DNA of 64,000 nucleotides from Motiliproteus sp047633175 (GCA_047633175.1 JBLIEQ010000011.1:53014-117013); one strand, 5' to 3'. Shown: positions 1 through 9,156, counted from the stretch's first letter. Numbers and translations are program-made. The notes: generated by a model from the letters alone, not told the origin.

Positions 1-798
1 TTTGCTGGGCTCGGCGCCGACGATAAAGAGTTTGGTGTCGGGGATACGCTGCTTGAGAAGCGGCAGCGTGTTGCGACAAAAATCTAGCATGCACAGTTGG
101 TTGGGGTAGTAGTCCATGCGGCCTATAAACGAAATCGCATGGGGATCGTAATCCTGGCCGTCGGGTTTGAAAAATTCGCTGTCAACCCCGTTGGGAAACC
201 AGTCGGTGGCAACGCCGGTATTATAGTCGTTGAGGGTTTGAAACTCGGTTTTTGTGGTACAGGTGCAGAGGTCGAACTTGCGCGCCAGGCGCTTCTCTTC
301 ACGTTCTAATTTTTTACCTTCAAGCCAGTAGCCCAGGCTTAACGGGAAAGGTTTGGAGTGGGTATAACTGAGCCACTTTTTCGAATCCATATCACCAAAG
401 TCGAGAATCTTGGGAATACCTTCAATATCAGATACATATTGGGCCACGGATGAGCAGTGAACAAAGATAAGATCGAACGATTCTTGTTTCACGAGTTGAT
501 CGATATGGCGTTTGAGTTTGCTGGAATAAAAATAGCCCATCGAAGAGGGGGTTCTGAGGGGTAAGCGGGCAATCATTCGCAGGGTCTGAACCCGGTTATC
601 GACCGTGGCCATAAAATGTTGGTGGCAGTGGGCCGCTATCCCTGCTGTTTCTTGGGCTTCAGTGTCGGAGCGCACCAGCGAGCAGATCGACACTGTATGA
701 CCCGACGCGGTGAGATGGCTGATCATATTAAAGGGACGGATTTTGCCTCCGCGTTTGGGAGGAAAGGGGAAACGGTGACAAACATACAGGATATTCAT
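1..798 (-). CDS. Glycosyltransferase of XrtA/PEP-CTERM exopolysaccharide locus (3' part cut by window edge)
   Basis: The minus strand is open from an ATG at 798 to the window edge and encodes about 265 residues beginning MNILYVCHRFPFPPKRGGK, the typical start of the TIGR03087-type sugar transferases associated with exosortase A systems. Further in, the stretch SFIGRMDYYPN is the usual entry into the GT-B C-terminal domain (GT1/GT4 type). It should transfer a sugar from a nucleotide sugar during exopolysaccharide assembly at the cytoplasmic membrane. The start codon overlaps the stop of the upstream amidotransferase (TAATG), so the two are translationally coupled in one operon that continues to the left. 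Family assignment is from remembered sequence features; the acceptor and donor sugars cannot be told. Confidence 0.82.
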   Translation of the reverse strand, partial: MNILYVCHRFPFPPKRGGKIRPFNMISHLTASGHTVSICSLVRSDTEAQETAGIAAHCHQHFMATVDNRVQTLRMIARLPLRTPSSMGYFYSSKLKRHIDQLVKQESFDLIFVHCSSVAQYVSDIEGIPKILDFGDMDSKKWLSYTHSKPFPLSLGYWLEGKKLEREEKRLARKFDLCTCTTKTEFQTLNDYNTGVATDWFPNGVDSEFFKPDGQDYDPHAISFIGRMDYYPNQLCMLDFCRNTLPLLKQRIPDTKLFIVGAEPSK

Positions 799-2720
799 TA
801 AATGGCCTCTTTGATCTCATCACTGATGGAGTCGCTGGATGCTCCGTCCAGATACAACCTGCACCATATTTCCAGGTTCATCAGTGCTAACAAGTGGTCG
901 GTATGGTCGGCCTGATTACGGTCATGTTGGTCGATAGTGCGTGCTATCGTCTTCCAGTTGAACAGACCCCTGGCTTCTACGGCCTGCTGGTTGAGCAAGG
1001 ATCTACGCAACCCTGCCAGTTCTGATTTTAACCAGGCACCCATGGGTGCCCCAAACCCCCGTTTGGCACGGTGTATAATTGAATCTGGCAAGACCCCTTT
1101 GAGGCTCTGTTTCAGAACCGTCTTCAGCGCGCCCTTCGCGAGCAGTGTCTGTTCAGGAATCTGCAGTGCCAGGTCTACCAGTTCAATATCGAGCAGGGGT
1201 ACCCGACACTCTAACGAGGTCGCCATGGTCATCTTGTCGGTCAGCATCAGCAGGTCGTCGGGTAGCTGGGATTGACGATCGACATCGAACATTCGCCACA
1301 ATGATGGCGTGCCCTCGGTTTGCTGCATCAACTCGTTAACACGGGACTTATGTAGAGAGGGTTTTACCAGCAGCTGCTGCTGCAGTTCTTCAGAAAACAC
1401 TTCCAGGTAGCTGTGATAGCGTTGGTTAAAGGGTTGCTCGGCACTGCCGACAAAGCTACGGGCAAGGCGCATGTAGTTCAGCCACTTGGAATGACGGTCA
1501 GCCGGGAGGCGCTTGGCTATAGGGGCTATCAGACCCCTGCGAATCCAGCCGGGAATTTTCTGATAGTTATTGATGTAGTGCTCGCCCTGATAACGGCGGT
1601 AGCCTGCAAAGAGTTCATCGCCACCCACCCCGGACAGGATCACGGTGACATCCTGGCGGGCGAACTCGGAGACCAGATAGGTAGTGATAAAGGCACTATC
1701 GGCGATAGGTTCGTCCAGATGCCAGATCAGCTTAGGGATCAGCGCGACGATATCGGGGCGTACCATAATCTCGCGGTGGTTGGTGCCGAAGAGTTCCGCG
1801 ACCTGACGCGCATAAGGTAGTTCGTTGTAAAACTGTCCGGCTTTGCCGGTATCGAACCCTATAGCATAGGTATTTACCGGGCCGGTGCTGTGCTTTGCCA
1901 TCATCGCGACGACGGCACTGGAGTCGACGCCACCCGAGAGAAAGGCGCCTATAGGGACGTCACTGACCATCTGGCGTTTGACGGACTTCTCGACCTGGTC
2001 ATGGACCTCATGAGCCCACTGCTGCGGTGTCTTGCTGCTGCTCTCATAGCGGGGTTGCCAATAGCAGTTGTGCGCAATTCTGCCCGATTCTATAACCAGT
2101 GTGGAGGCGACTTCGAATTTATAGATTCCTTCGAACAGGGTTAGCGGCGCCGGTACATAACCCAGTTCAAGATAATGGGGGAGTGCCTGGTGGTTGAGCG
2201 CTGCGTTAAACATAGGCAGCGCCAGGATCGCCTTGGCTTCGGTGGAAAATGCCAAAAAGCCATCGGCCTGGGCGTAGTAGAGCGGCTTGATGCCCATTCG
2301 GTCACGGGCGATCAACACCCGATTACGCCGTTGGTCATGCAGGGCAAATGCAAACATGCCGTTAAGGTGGTTGACGCAATCATCGCCGTAGGCTTCATAG
2401 AGATGGAGGATCACTTCAACATCGGAGTCGGTCTTAAACTGGTGGCCGAGCTCTAGCAGTTGTTGGCGTAATTCACGGTAGTTGTATATCTCACCGTTAC
2501 AGACCAGCTGCAGGCTCTCGTCTTCGTTGCTAATCGGTTGGTGGCCACCGGCCAGGTCGATGATCGACAAGCGGCGCATGCCGATACCGACGCCGTTGGC
2601 AACATGCAGACCTGAATCATCGGGACCGCGATGGACGGTGATCGCACCCATCATCTCCAGATGCTGCGTTAATACAGGTTGAGTGCCGTTCAGGCTGACC
2701 AGACCGTGGATTCCACACAT
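798..2720 (-). CDS. Asparagine synthetase-like amidotransferase, second copy in XrtA locus
   Basis: A 640-residue class II glutamine amidotransferase fused to an asparagine-synthetase domain. I place the start at the ATG giving MCGIHGLVSL because Cys2 must become the N-terminal nucleophile; an ATG 12 codons upstream would bury it. Visible features are the N-terminal Ntn domain (RRLSIIDLAGGHQP, CNGEIYNYREL) and the PP-loop SGGVDSS at about residue 265. It would release ammonia from glutamine and amidate an acid group, presumably a uronic acid of the exopolysaccharide or a precursor (inference). It begins one base after the stop of the upstream amidotransferase and overlaps the next glycosyltransferase by one base, so all are co-transcribed. 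It differs clearly from its neighbour, so the pair is an old duplication or two family members. Confidence 0.9.
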   Translation of the reverse strand: MCGIHGLVSLNGTQPVLTQHLEMMGAITVHRGPDDSGLHVANGVGIGMRRLSIIDLAGGHQPISNEDESLQLVCNGEIYNYRELRQQLLELGHQFKTDSDVEVILHLYEAYGDDCVNHLNGMFAFALHDQRRNRVLIARDRMGIKPLYYAQADGFLAFSTEAKAILALPMFNAALNHQALPHYLELGYVPAPLTLFEGIYKFEVASTLVIESGRIAHNCYWQPRYESSSKTPQQWAHEVHDQVEKSVKRQMVSDVPIGAFLSGGVDSSAVVAMMAKHSTGPVNTYAIGFDTGKAGQFYNELPYARQVAELFGTNHREIMVRPDIVALIPKLIWHLDEPIADSAFITTYLVSEFARQDVTVILSGVGGDELFAGYRRYQGEHYINNYQKIPGWIRRGLIAPIAKRLPADRHSKWLNYMRLARSFVGSAEQPFNQRYHSYLEVFSEELQQQLLVKPSLHKSRVNELMQQTEGTPSLWRMFDVDRQSQLPDDLLMLTDKMTMATSLECRVPLLDIELVDLALQIPEQTLLAKGALKTVLKQSLKGVLPDSIIHRAKRGFGAPMGAWLKSELAGLRRSLLNQQAVEARGLFNWKTIARTIDQHDRNQADHTDHLLALMNLEIWCRLYLDGASSDSISDEIKEAI

Positions 2721-2721
2721 C

Positions 2722-4614
2722 TTAGCGAGCCTCGTCCTTGGCCAGAAAACGTTCAAACATCAGCAGGCTCCATAACGAAGCACTGTTATCCCGCGAGCCT
2801 GACAGATGGCTGCTGATGAGCCAGCGTAGAGTCTCAGGGTTAAAGAAGCCGCACTTAAGCATGCGCTCGCTGAGCAATGATTGTTGTAAACGATCTCGCA
2901 ACGGACCCCGAAACCAGTCAGACAGAGGCACGGCAAAGCCCATCTTCTTACGGTACAGCACGCCATGGGGCAGATCGGCTATCAGCGAACGTTTGAATAT
3001 CGCCTTGCCTTCCCCCTGCTCAATCAGTTGCTTGGGAGGAATGTTTGCGGCCCATTCGACAAAGTGATGATCGAGAATAGGTACTCGGACTTCCAGGCTG
3101 TGGGCCATTGACGCCCGGTCGACCTTGGTCAGGATGTCTCCTACCAGGTAGGTCTTCATGTCCAGATACTGTACGCGTGAAAGCGGGTGGTCAGAGGGTG
3201 CTCGTTCAGCGTGGCGACGGAATACTTCCAGGGTATTGTAGCCCTTCAACTCTTTTTTGAAGCTCTTGCTGAATAATCTATTACGCTCATCGCGGCGCAG
3301 GATCGACATACTGTTGAGGTAGCCTTCCACCCAGTCGTAAGACATCGATTGAAAGGTGGTCTTACCGCGGAGAACTTTGGGTGCCCAATCGAGTTTCGGA
3401 TAAAGTTTGCCCAGGGTGCCAAACAGGGGTTGGCGGAGCCAGAGCGGCAGTTTTTGGCGGATACTCTCTTCCTTGAGGTGCCAGTTATAACGACGGTAAC
3501 CGGCCAGCAACTCGTCACCGCCATCACCTGACAAGGCCACGGTGACCTGTTTTCTTGCCAATTCACAGACGCGATAGGTCGGCATGGCCGAGCTATCGGC
3601 GTAAGGCTCATCGTAAAGGTCGGCGAGTTTGTCGATCAGTTCAAAATCGTCGGCACCGACAACATCCACATGGTGGTTGGTGTGATAGCGCTCGGCGACC
3701 TGCTGGGCATATTCGGTTTCGTCAAAACTGTCGACATCAAAGCCTATTGAGCAGGTATTGACCGGCTCTGTTTGCAGCTTGGCCATTAACGCGACCACCG
3801 CCGAAGAGTCGACGCCGCCTGACAGGAAAGCACCCAGAGGGACTTCGGATATCAGCCGCACATCGACAGCGTCCTTGAGTCGCTTGAGCAGGGAGGCTGC
3901 CAGATCGGGTTCGTTGAGCGGCTGCTGGCCAAAGGGTATATCCCAATACTGACGTGGTTTTAGTGCTGCGTTGCCTTTTTCGACCAGCAGGGTATACCCG
4001 GGCTCGAGCTTATAAACACCCTGGTAGATCGTATTGGGGTCTGGGATATAGCCCAGGGTAAAATAATCTTCGACCGATTGGCCTTTGAGTTTCCGGGGGC
4101 AGTCGGAGTGCTGTGTTAATACTTTGAGTTCCGAACCAAAGATCAGCTCACCGCTGGCTAACAGAGAATAAAACAGGGGTTTAATTCCCAGCCGGTCACG
4201 GGCCATGAATAGCTGCTGCTTATCCTGATCCCAGACCGCAAAGGCGAACATACCGCGGAAGCGTTTGACGCAGTCAACGCCCCATTCTTCCCAGGCATGA
4301 ACGATGGTTTCGGTATCGCTGCGGGTCTTGAACTGATGCCCCTTGCGGCTGAGCTCGGCAGCCAGTTCGGAAAAATTATAGATTTCGCCATTGAAAACCA
4401 CGCAGACAGAGCCGGTTTCGTTGTATATAGGTTGATGGCCACCGGAGAGGTCGATGATTGACAGCCGTCGATGAGCCAATCCGATACCTGCACCGAAATG
4501 GAAGCCGCCGTCATCGGGTCCCCGGTGTGACTGGACGTCGTTCATCCTTGCCAGCAGCTCGCGATCAATGTCGGCAGGCTGGTTACGGTTGAATATTCCG
4601 GCGATACCACACAT
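2722..4614 (-). CDS. XrtA/PEP-CTERM system amidotransferase (asparagine synthetase-like)
   Basis: A 630-residue protein with an N-terminal glutamine amidotransferase domain (Cys2 in MCGIAGIF; VFNGEIYNFSEL around residue 75) and a C-terminal ATP-pyrophosphatase synthetase domain (SGGVDSS at residues 265-271, SGDGGDELLAGYRRY further on). The N-terminal third matches what I remember of TIGR03108, the exosortase A system amidotransferase. Expected reaction: glutamine- and ATP-dependent amidation of a carboxyl group on a sugar or peptide of the exopolysaccharide. It lies between the TIGR03088-type glycosyltransferase (11 bp upstream) and the second amidotransferase (1 bp downstream). The substrate is not known. 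Confidence 0.9.
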   Translation of the reverse strand: MCGIAGIFNRNQPADIDRELLARMNDVQSHRGPDDGGFHFGAGIGLAHRRLSIIDLSGGHQPIYNETGSVCVVFNGEIYNFSELAAELSRKGHQFKTRSDTETIVHAWEEWGVDCVKRFRGMFAFAVWDQDKQQLFMARDRLGIKPLFYSLLASGELIFGSELKVLTQHSDCPRKLKGQSVEDYFTLGYIPDPNTIYQGVYKLEPGYTLLVEKGNAALKPRQYWDIPFGQQPLNEPDLAASLLKRLKDAVDVRLISEVPLGAFLSGGVDSSAVVALMAKLQTEPVNTCSIGFDVDSFDETEYAQQVAERYHTNHHVDVVGADDFELIDKLADLYDEPYADSSAMPTYRVCELARKQVTVALSGDGGDELLAGYRRYNWHLKEESIRQKLPLWLRQPLFGTLGKLYPKLDWAPKVLRGKTTFQSMSYDWVEGYLNSMSILRRDERNRLFSKSFKKELKGYNTLEVFRRHAERAPSDHPLSRVQYLDMKTYLVGDILTKVDRASMAHSLEVRVPILDHHFVEWAANIPPKQLIEQGEGKAIFKRSLIADLPHGVLYRKKMGFAVPLSDWFRGPLRDRLQQSLLSERMLKCGFFNPETLRWLISSHLSGSRDNSASLWSLLMFERFLAKDEAR

Positions 4615-4625
4615 AGCCTGAGATC

Positions 4626-5771
4626 CTAGAGTTTCTGCGGAGAAAGTTGAGGGGAAAACATCTGATATACCCTGTCGTATTGTTGGGTCATGCTATCGAG
4701 GCTGAACGCCTGTTCGGATAATTCACGGCTTGCTCGGCCATGCAGGAGCCGGATTTCGGGAGTATTGACATAAAGGTTCAGCGCGTTGACTAATTGGGAT
4801 TCATCATTGTTTCCGATGATGATGCCATTTAGTTGATCATTAACGAGTTCTCTGGCTCCGCCGACATCGGTGCTGATGATGGGCAGGCCAGAGGCCATCG
4901 CTTCTAAAATAGTGTTGGAAATGCCCTCTGCTTTTGAGGATTGGACGTAAATATCCAATTCTTGCATGGCTTGGGGAATGTCATGGCGATTACCGGCGAG
5001 TGTGCAATGCTCGTTTAGCCCCAGCTCGTCAATGAGTGACTGTAGTTCATTGCGGCAGGATCCCTCTCCGATAATGACGAGCGCCAGCGCAGAGGGTGTT
5101 GAGACGTTCAGCGCAAGTAATCGGGCAAAGGCTCTGATTAACAGCTGTTGATTTTTGACTTCTGCAAGTCTGCCTACGGTCCCAATGGTGAGCATTTTTG
5201 GGGACTGAGTTCGTTGGTCAGGGCAGAACTTATCGACATCCACGCCGTTACATATCCGTGAAATACGTTGTACTTGTATATGGGTTTTATCAATCAGATA
5301 CTTTTCTCCTTCACGGGAGAGCGTGATGTAGTGAGAAACCAGGGGGCTAAATAATTTACGGATGTTCGCTGGTTTTGAATCGCCTTTAGCAGCTTCCGAA
5401 TCCCAGCCGTGTTCACCGTGAATACGGTGCTTGATGCCGCCAAACCAAGCTGCTAACTGACACTCCAGAGTGCAGAGGTTGCGTGTATGAACAATATCAG
5501 GCCGCAGCTGTTTTAGTAGCCGCCATAGTTTGACTAGGTAGCCCAAGTCTTTGCCGGGGCGCTTGTCGAGACGATAAATTTGCACCTTAGCTTGATCGAT
5601 ACGGTCAAAAAAAATCGGGTTGTAACCCGTCAGGCAGATGATACTGTGCCGGTATCGACTACTAGGGAGTCGGTTGAGGATATTAACGACACCATTTTCG
5701 AGTCCGCCGACGTCAAAATTTAATACGATATGGGCGATATGAATCAATGCTAGACAATCCCTGTAATACAT
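4626..5771 (-). CDS. Glycosyltransferase of XrtA/PEP-CTERM locus, TIGR03088-like
   Basis: A 381-residue GT-B glycosyltransferase. Near the N-terminus HIVLNFDVGGLENGVVNI is the hallmark of the exosortase A-associated sugar transferase TIGR03088. The C-terminal half has GTVGRLAEVKNQ, LVIIGEGSCRNEL and EGISNTILEAMASGLP, the GT4 nucleotide-sugar site with its EX7E-type acid residues. It acts in the cytoplasm on a lipid-linked exopolysaccharide intermediate. It is the first gene of the minus-strand operon seen here. The start is uncertain: the ATG at 5771 gives MYYRDCLALIHIAH, while a TTG at 5747 would give the more usual short N-terminus. No strong ribosome site decides. Confidence 0.88.
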   Translation of the reverse strand: MYYRDCLALIHIAHIVLNFDVGGLENGVVNILNRLPSSRYRHSIICLTGYNPIFFDRIDQAKVQIYRLDKRPGKDLGYLVKLWRLLKQLRPDIVHTRNLCTLECQLAAWFGGIKHRIHGEHGWDSEAAKGDSKPANIRKLFSPLVSHYITLSREGEKYLIDKTHIQVQRISRICNGVDVDKFCPDQRTQSPKMLTIGTVGRLAEVKNQQLLIRAFARLLALNVSTPSALALVIIGEGSCRNELQSLIDELGLNEHCTLAGNRHDIPQAMQELDIYVQSSKAEGISNTILEAMASGLPIISTDVGGARELVNDQLNGIIIGNNDESQLVNALNLYVNTPEIRLLHGRASRELSEQAFSLDSMTQQYDRVYQMFSPQLSPQKL

Positions 5772-6414
5772 TTGATTGCCCTATAGCGTAGGACATAACG
5801 GGTTGTTCGCACACTTTTTTTACAAGGTGATTAATTAAAATTGATCGCACCAAACCAGTGCTTAGTAGGATTTCGCGGATTGCTACCGAAATCCTGGCTC
5901 GTCCAATGCTCCGAGGCACTAAAATGGCGTTGTTGTTGGGGTGTGTGGGCGCAGATATCCTGCCTATGCCATTGGAAATACAGAGCTGTGGAAGGAAGTT
6001 TTCCGCGCTTGTCAGGGATCCATCTAAGGATTCGATTGGCTTAGTGGTGAGAATCTGAAATCCATGGGTCAGATCGAGGGCATGCGGCGGTCAAGCGTTG
6101 ATCGGAGTTCTCTGGCTAAGTGCATGTTCAAGCTCGAAAGCATTATTGATAGGGATATCTTTAGCCAAAATGCCGGGGCTGCTAACGAGAAATATATATA
6201 ACAGAAGATAAATTATTCTATACATAGAGATGGAGCAGATATAGAGTTTATGGGGTGTTTATTTCCTTTCCTGCGATCTAGTGTCCAAGAGTAATATGTC
6301 TCTGATAATTATGTATTTTAGTTGATAAATGTGGTGATATTAGACTACGGAAATTGGTTTATATTTATGTCACCTTCGCCACACGATTGCTAAATCCTTG
6401 GGGGAAAATCATAG
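5772..6414. other. Divergent intergenic region, no gene recognised
   Basis: About 640 bases lie between the minus-strand exopolysaccharide operon and the plus-strand patatin gene, so promoters for both should lie here. Short open frames on both strands give no recognisable protein. One inverted repeat is visible, AGGATTTCG paired with CGAAATCCT across 5867-5895, close enough to the glycosyltransferase start (96-124 bases upstream) to be an operator or leader hairpin. The right part (about 6170-6360) is AT-rich, as expected for a promoter region. I found no convincing sigma-54 element facing the operon. Confidence 0.5.
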
Positions 6415-7269
6415 ATGACCACTCCCAGAATTGTCCCCATCCTTGCAGGCGGGGGCACACGGCTACCTGCGCACATAGGCATCCTGACCGCCCTGCAAGA
6501 GCTGGGTATCAGGTTCGAGCATCTGGTCGGGGTTTCTGGCGGCAGTATCGTCGGTGCGCTCTATGCGGCAGGGCACTCGGTGGACGCGATTAACCAGGTG
6601 GCGATGGAGACCGATTTTGGTCATTTTTTAAGTCAGTCGCTGTTTAAATTGTTACGCAGTGGTGGCTTGTCGTCCGGTGATCAGTTTGAAGAATGGATGG
6701 ATGCCAAGCTTAAAGGGGTAACCTTCCAAGAGCTTGCCTACGATTTCCATGTGGTCGCGACCGATGTGCGAACCGGCGAGCCGGTGATCTTCGATAAGAC
6801 CCGGACCCCCGATCTGAAAGTCTCGGCGGCGGTACGTTTTTCGATGTCGATCCCGATACTCTTCAGTTTTAAACCGTTCAAACATCACCTGCTGGTCGAT
6901 GGCAGCATCCTCTCCGAAGAAGCGCTGCAGCGAGACTGGAGTGATCAGGGCGATCCGGTGGTCTGTTTCAGATTACGCAGCACCCAGGCCGTCGTCACTA
7001 ATAAGAGACAGCCACTGATCCCTTTGAAGCTATACCTCGGCATGCTGATCCGTACCTTTATGACCACCATGTCTCGTGAATACATCAGCGACGCGTTCTG
7101 GCACTCCACCGTTATAGTGCATACCGGCGCTATCTCACCGATAGACTTCAGGTTGAGCAAAGAACAAAAGCAGCAACTCTTTAAAGCCGGCTACGATACA
7201 GCCCGCAGTGTGGTGCCGTTTAAACTGAATATGCCCTCTGCCACGGGGCCTGCTGTCGATCCATCTTAG
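6415..7269 (+). CDS. Patatin-like phospholipase / serine hydrolase
   Basis: A 284-residue patatin-family protein. The oxyanion-hole motif GGGTR lies at residues 12-16, the nucleophile Ser41 in GVSGGS, and the second catalytic residue is the Asp of LVDGS near residue 163. Members hydrolyse acyl esters of phospholipids or other lipids through a Ser-Asp dyad. No signal peptide is visible, so a cytoplasmic or peripheral membrane location is likely. A GGGG stretch about 10 bases before the ATG may serve as ribosome site. Its last 50 bases overlap the 3' end of the convergent deacetylase gene. The neighbourhood suggests a role linked to the exopolysaccharide locus, but this is inference. Confidence 0.9.
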   Translation: MTTPRIVPILAGGGTRLPAHIGILTALQELGIRFEHLVGVSGGSIVGALYAAGHSVDAINQVAMETDFGHFLSQSLFKLLRSGGLSSGDQFEEWMDAKLKGVTFQELAYDFHVVATDVRTGEPVIFDKTRTPDLKVSAAVRFSMSIPILFSFKPFKHHLLVDGSILSEEALQRDWSDQGDPVVCFRLRSTQAVVTNKRQPLIPLKLYLGMLIRTFMTTMSREYISDAFWHSTVIVHTGAISPIDFRLSKEQKQQLFKAGYDTARSVVPFKLNMPSATGPAVDPS

Positions 7270-8131
7270 CCTCACACTGAGTGTTGCAGGCCTGTTGGAC
7301 CACCTCTAGATCGGTCATTCGTCCCCAGTCGAAATCCTTTAACAGCCGCTGCAAACGCGGTTCGGTCTTGTGCAGATTGATATAGTGCCGGAAACGAGAC
7401 TTGAGTGACGCGCCCTCGATGCGAGGCTGCTCAGGATCCAGCTCCCAGGGATGCAGGTAAAAAACACAGGGGCCGTCCAGCTGTGCGGAGGCGCGCCGCA
7501 TCAACCCTCTGAACAGCGGGTAGGGGTAGAGTCGAAAATAGCCACCTCCGGCACAGGGGATCCGCCGGCCGAGTAGCGCACAGGTCGTCACTGGAATCTC
7601 CAGGAGGCCGTTATCCCAATAAAAAGGGGTTCTGGCGGCATCAGAGTAGCCATAGAGGTCATGGGGGACGGGGTTGATGCTGGAGCTGTAGCGATAACCG
7701 GCTTCAAGTAGCTCATCGAAGGTCCAGGGAGTCTGTTCGGAAAAAGAGAAGCTGGGGGCTCGGTAGCCTTTGACTGCTTTTCCGGTCAGATCCTCCAGCA
7801 GCTGCTTGGCAGAACAGATATCCTCCTGGAACTGTTTCCTTGACAGCAGATGGATCCGTTGATGGTTGTAACCATGACTGGAGATCTCGTGACCGGCCAG
7901 TGCAATTTTTTTAATAAGTCCTGGATAACGCTCTGCAACCCAGCCCAGAATAAAAAAGGTTGCTCGAGTGCTATTTTGCTCGAGTAGGGCTAACAGCTGT
8001 TCGGTATTCGCCTCTACGCGACAGGGGTAGCCTGGCCAGCGATCGAAAGGGCTCTGTTTTTCGAATGCCGACACTTGGAAATAGTCTTCTATATCAAAAG
8101 TTATGGCGAATTTTTTAGTGGGTATATGCAT
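7220..8131 (-). CDS. XrtA system polysaccharide deacetylase
   Basis: A 303-residue NodB-fold deacetylase with the C-terminal extension (DUF3473-like) of the TIGR03006 family found in exosortase A exopolysaccharide loci. Seen directly: FDIEDYFQVSAF at residues 12-23 with the metal-binding Asp, HGYNH at 86-90 with the two metal-binding histidines, GYRAPSFSFSE, and FYLHPWELD near the end. It removes acetyl groups from N-acetylated sugars of the polymer. It has no clear signal peptide, like others of this family. It is convergent with the patatin gene, overlapping it by 50 bases, and divergent from the protease gene. Confidence 0.93.
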   Translation of the reverse strand: MHIPTKKFAITFDIEDYFQVSAFEKQSPFDRWPGYPCRVEANTEQLLALLEQNSTRATFFILGWVAERYPGLIKKIALAGHEISSHGYNHQRIHLLSRKQFQEDICSAKQLLEDLTGKAVKGYRAPSFSFSEQTPWTFDELLEAGYRYSSSINPVPHDLYGYSDAARTPFYWDNGLLEIPVTTCALLGRRIPCAGGGYFRLYPYPLFRGLMRRASAQLDGPCVFYLHPWELDPEQPRIEGASLKSRFRHYINLHKTEPRLQRLLKDFDWGRMTDLEVVQQACNTQCEAKMDRQQAPWQRAYSV

Positions 8132-8216
8132 AGCCTAAAGTGTAGACCAGGATGCCTGTCACCTGGACTCAAGAGTGTAAGTAATTGGATGATAGATCGT
8201 AAATAAAGTAGCCCTG

Positions 8217-8232
8217 AGGGTCGTTTATTGCT
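8217..8232 (+). promoter_or_regulatory. Possible weak sigma-54 -24/-12 element before the protease gene
   Basis: AGGGTCGTTTATTGCT has GG and GC dinucleotides separated by exactly 10 bases, the spacing sigma-54 needs, and lies 75 bases before the protease ATG. The -24 half lacks the usual TGGCAC, so this may be chance. It is listed because prsR, a sigma-54 activator, lies just downstream. Confidence 0.3.
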
Positions 8233-8306
8233 CCTCAAACGATGCTTTGTCCTACTCTTCATAGATGGGTAATGAGGATGCTTTAATGGAGACTAGGGTA
8301 TAGCTA

Positions 8307-9071
8307 ATGAATAGACGACTAGTATTGTTGGCAATGCTTATGGGTTTAATTGAACCTGCAACAGGTTCCTCTTTTGCGGATACCATCAAAACCCTTAAAC
8401 CCTCAATCGTCGCTATCGCTTCCTATCAGCCGACCCGGCGTCCTTCGACTCATCTATTAGGAACGGGTTTTGTGATTGGAAACGGTCGCTATATAGGGAC
8501 CAACGCCCATGTCATCAATCAAGCGCTAAACAGCGAGGCATTTGAACGCATCATAGTCCTGGCGGGTACCGGGCGTCGACCGGAACTGCTCGAGGCTAAA
8601 ATAGTTCTGCAGGACCGGGAAAAAGACCTGGCTATACTTCAAATTAAAAGAAAACTTCTGCCTCTTAGCCTGAGTTCGGATCCTGAGGTTCTGGAGGGTG
8701 AGGTGGTTGGCTTTACGGGTTTCCCGATAGGGGCTGTGCTGGGTCTTTATCCTGTCACCCACCGTGGCATGATCTCAGCGATTACTCCCATCGTCATTCC
8801 CGCTTCGAGTTCTTCGCAGCTAGACGCCAGAAAGATTAGCAGGCTGCGTGATCCGCTGTTTGTCTATCAGCTCGATGCGACGGCCTATCCTGGCAATAGC
8901 GGGAGTCCGGTGTATAGGCCGGATACCGGCGAGGTTGTCGGGATTCTGAACAGTGTTTTCGTTAAGTTGACCAAAGAGGATGTACTGAGTGACCCCAGCG
9001 GTATCAGTTATGCGATTCCTGTTAAGTATCTTCAGAAGTTACTGCTTGAGTTGGAAGTGGCAGGCCCGTAG
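8307..9071 (+). CDS. Secreted trypsin-like serine protease (S1 family)
   Basis: A 254-residue protein with an N-terminal signal peptide (MNRRLVLLAMLMGLIEPATG, cleavage near residue 20-25) and a trypsin/DegP-type catalytic domain. The triad is visible: His68 in TNAHV, Asp107 in EKDLAIL, Ser198 in GNSGSP. There is no PDZ domain, so it is shorter than DegP/DegS. It should cleave proteins in the periplasm. It sits between the deacetylase and prsK; XrtA loci often carry such a trypsin-like peptidase, but its substrate is unknown. It is separated from prsK by a tandem-repeat leader. Confidence 0.88.
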   Translation: MNRRLVLLAMLMGLIEPATGSSFADTIKTLKPSIVAIASYQPTRRPSTHLLGTGFVIGNGRYIGTNAHVINQALNSEAFERIIVLAGTGRRPELLEAKIVLQDREKDLAILQIKRKLLPLSLSSDPEVLEGEVVGFTGFPIGAVLGLYPVTHRGMISAITPIVIPASSSSQLDARKISRLRDPLFVYQLDATAYPGNSGSPVYRPDTGEVVGILNSVFVKLTKEDVLSDPSGISYAIPVKYLQKLLLELEVAGP

Positions 9072-9075
9072 TTAG

Positions 9076-9146
9076 CTCTACTTAAGGCGCTCTACTTAAG
9101 ACTCTTTAAATAAGGACTCTCTACCCAAGGACTTTCTACCTAAGGA
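9076..9146 (+). repeat. Tandem imperfect 12-15 bp repeat in the prsK leader
   Basis: Five successive units run from CTCTACTTAAGGCG through CTTTCTACCTAAGGA, each ending in an AAGGA-like purine block. The last unit supplies AAGGAG at 9142-9147, nine bases before the prsK ATG, so the repeat has multiplied the ribosome-binding site region. Confidence 0.75.
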
Positions 9147-9156
9147 GAAGGGGAGG

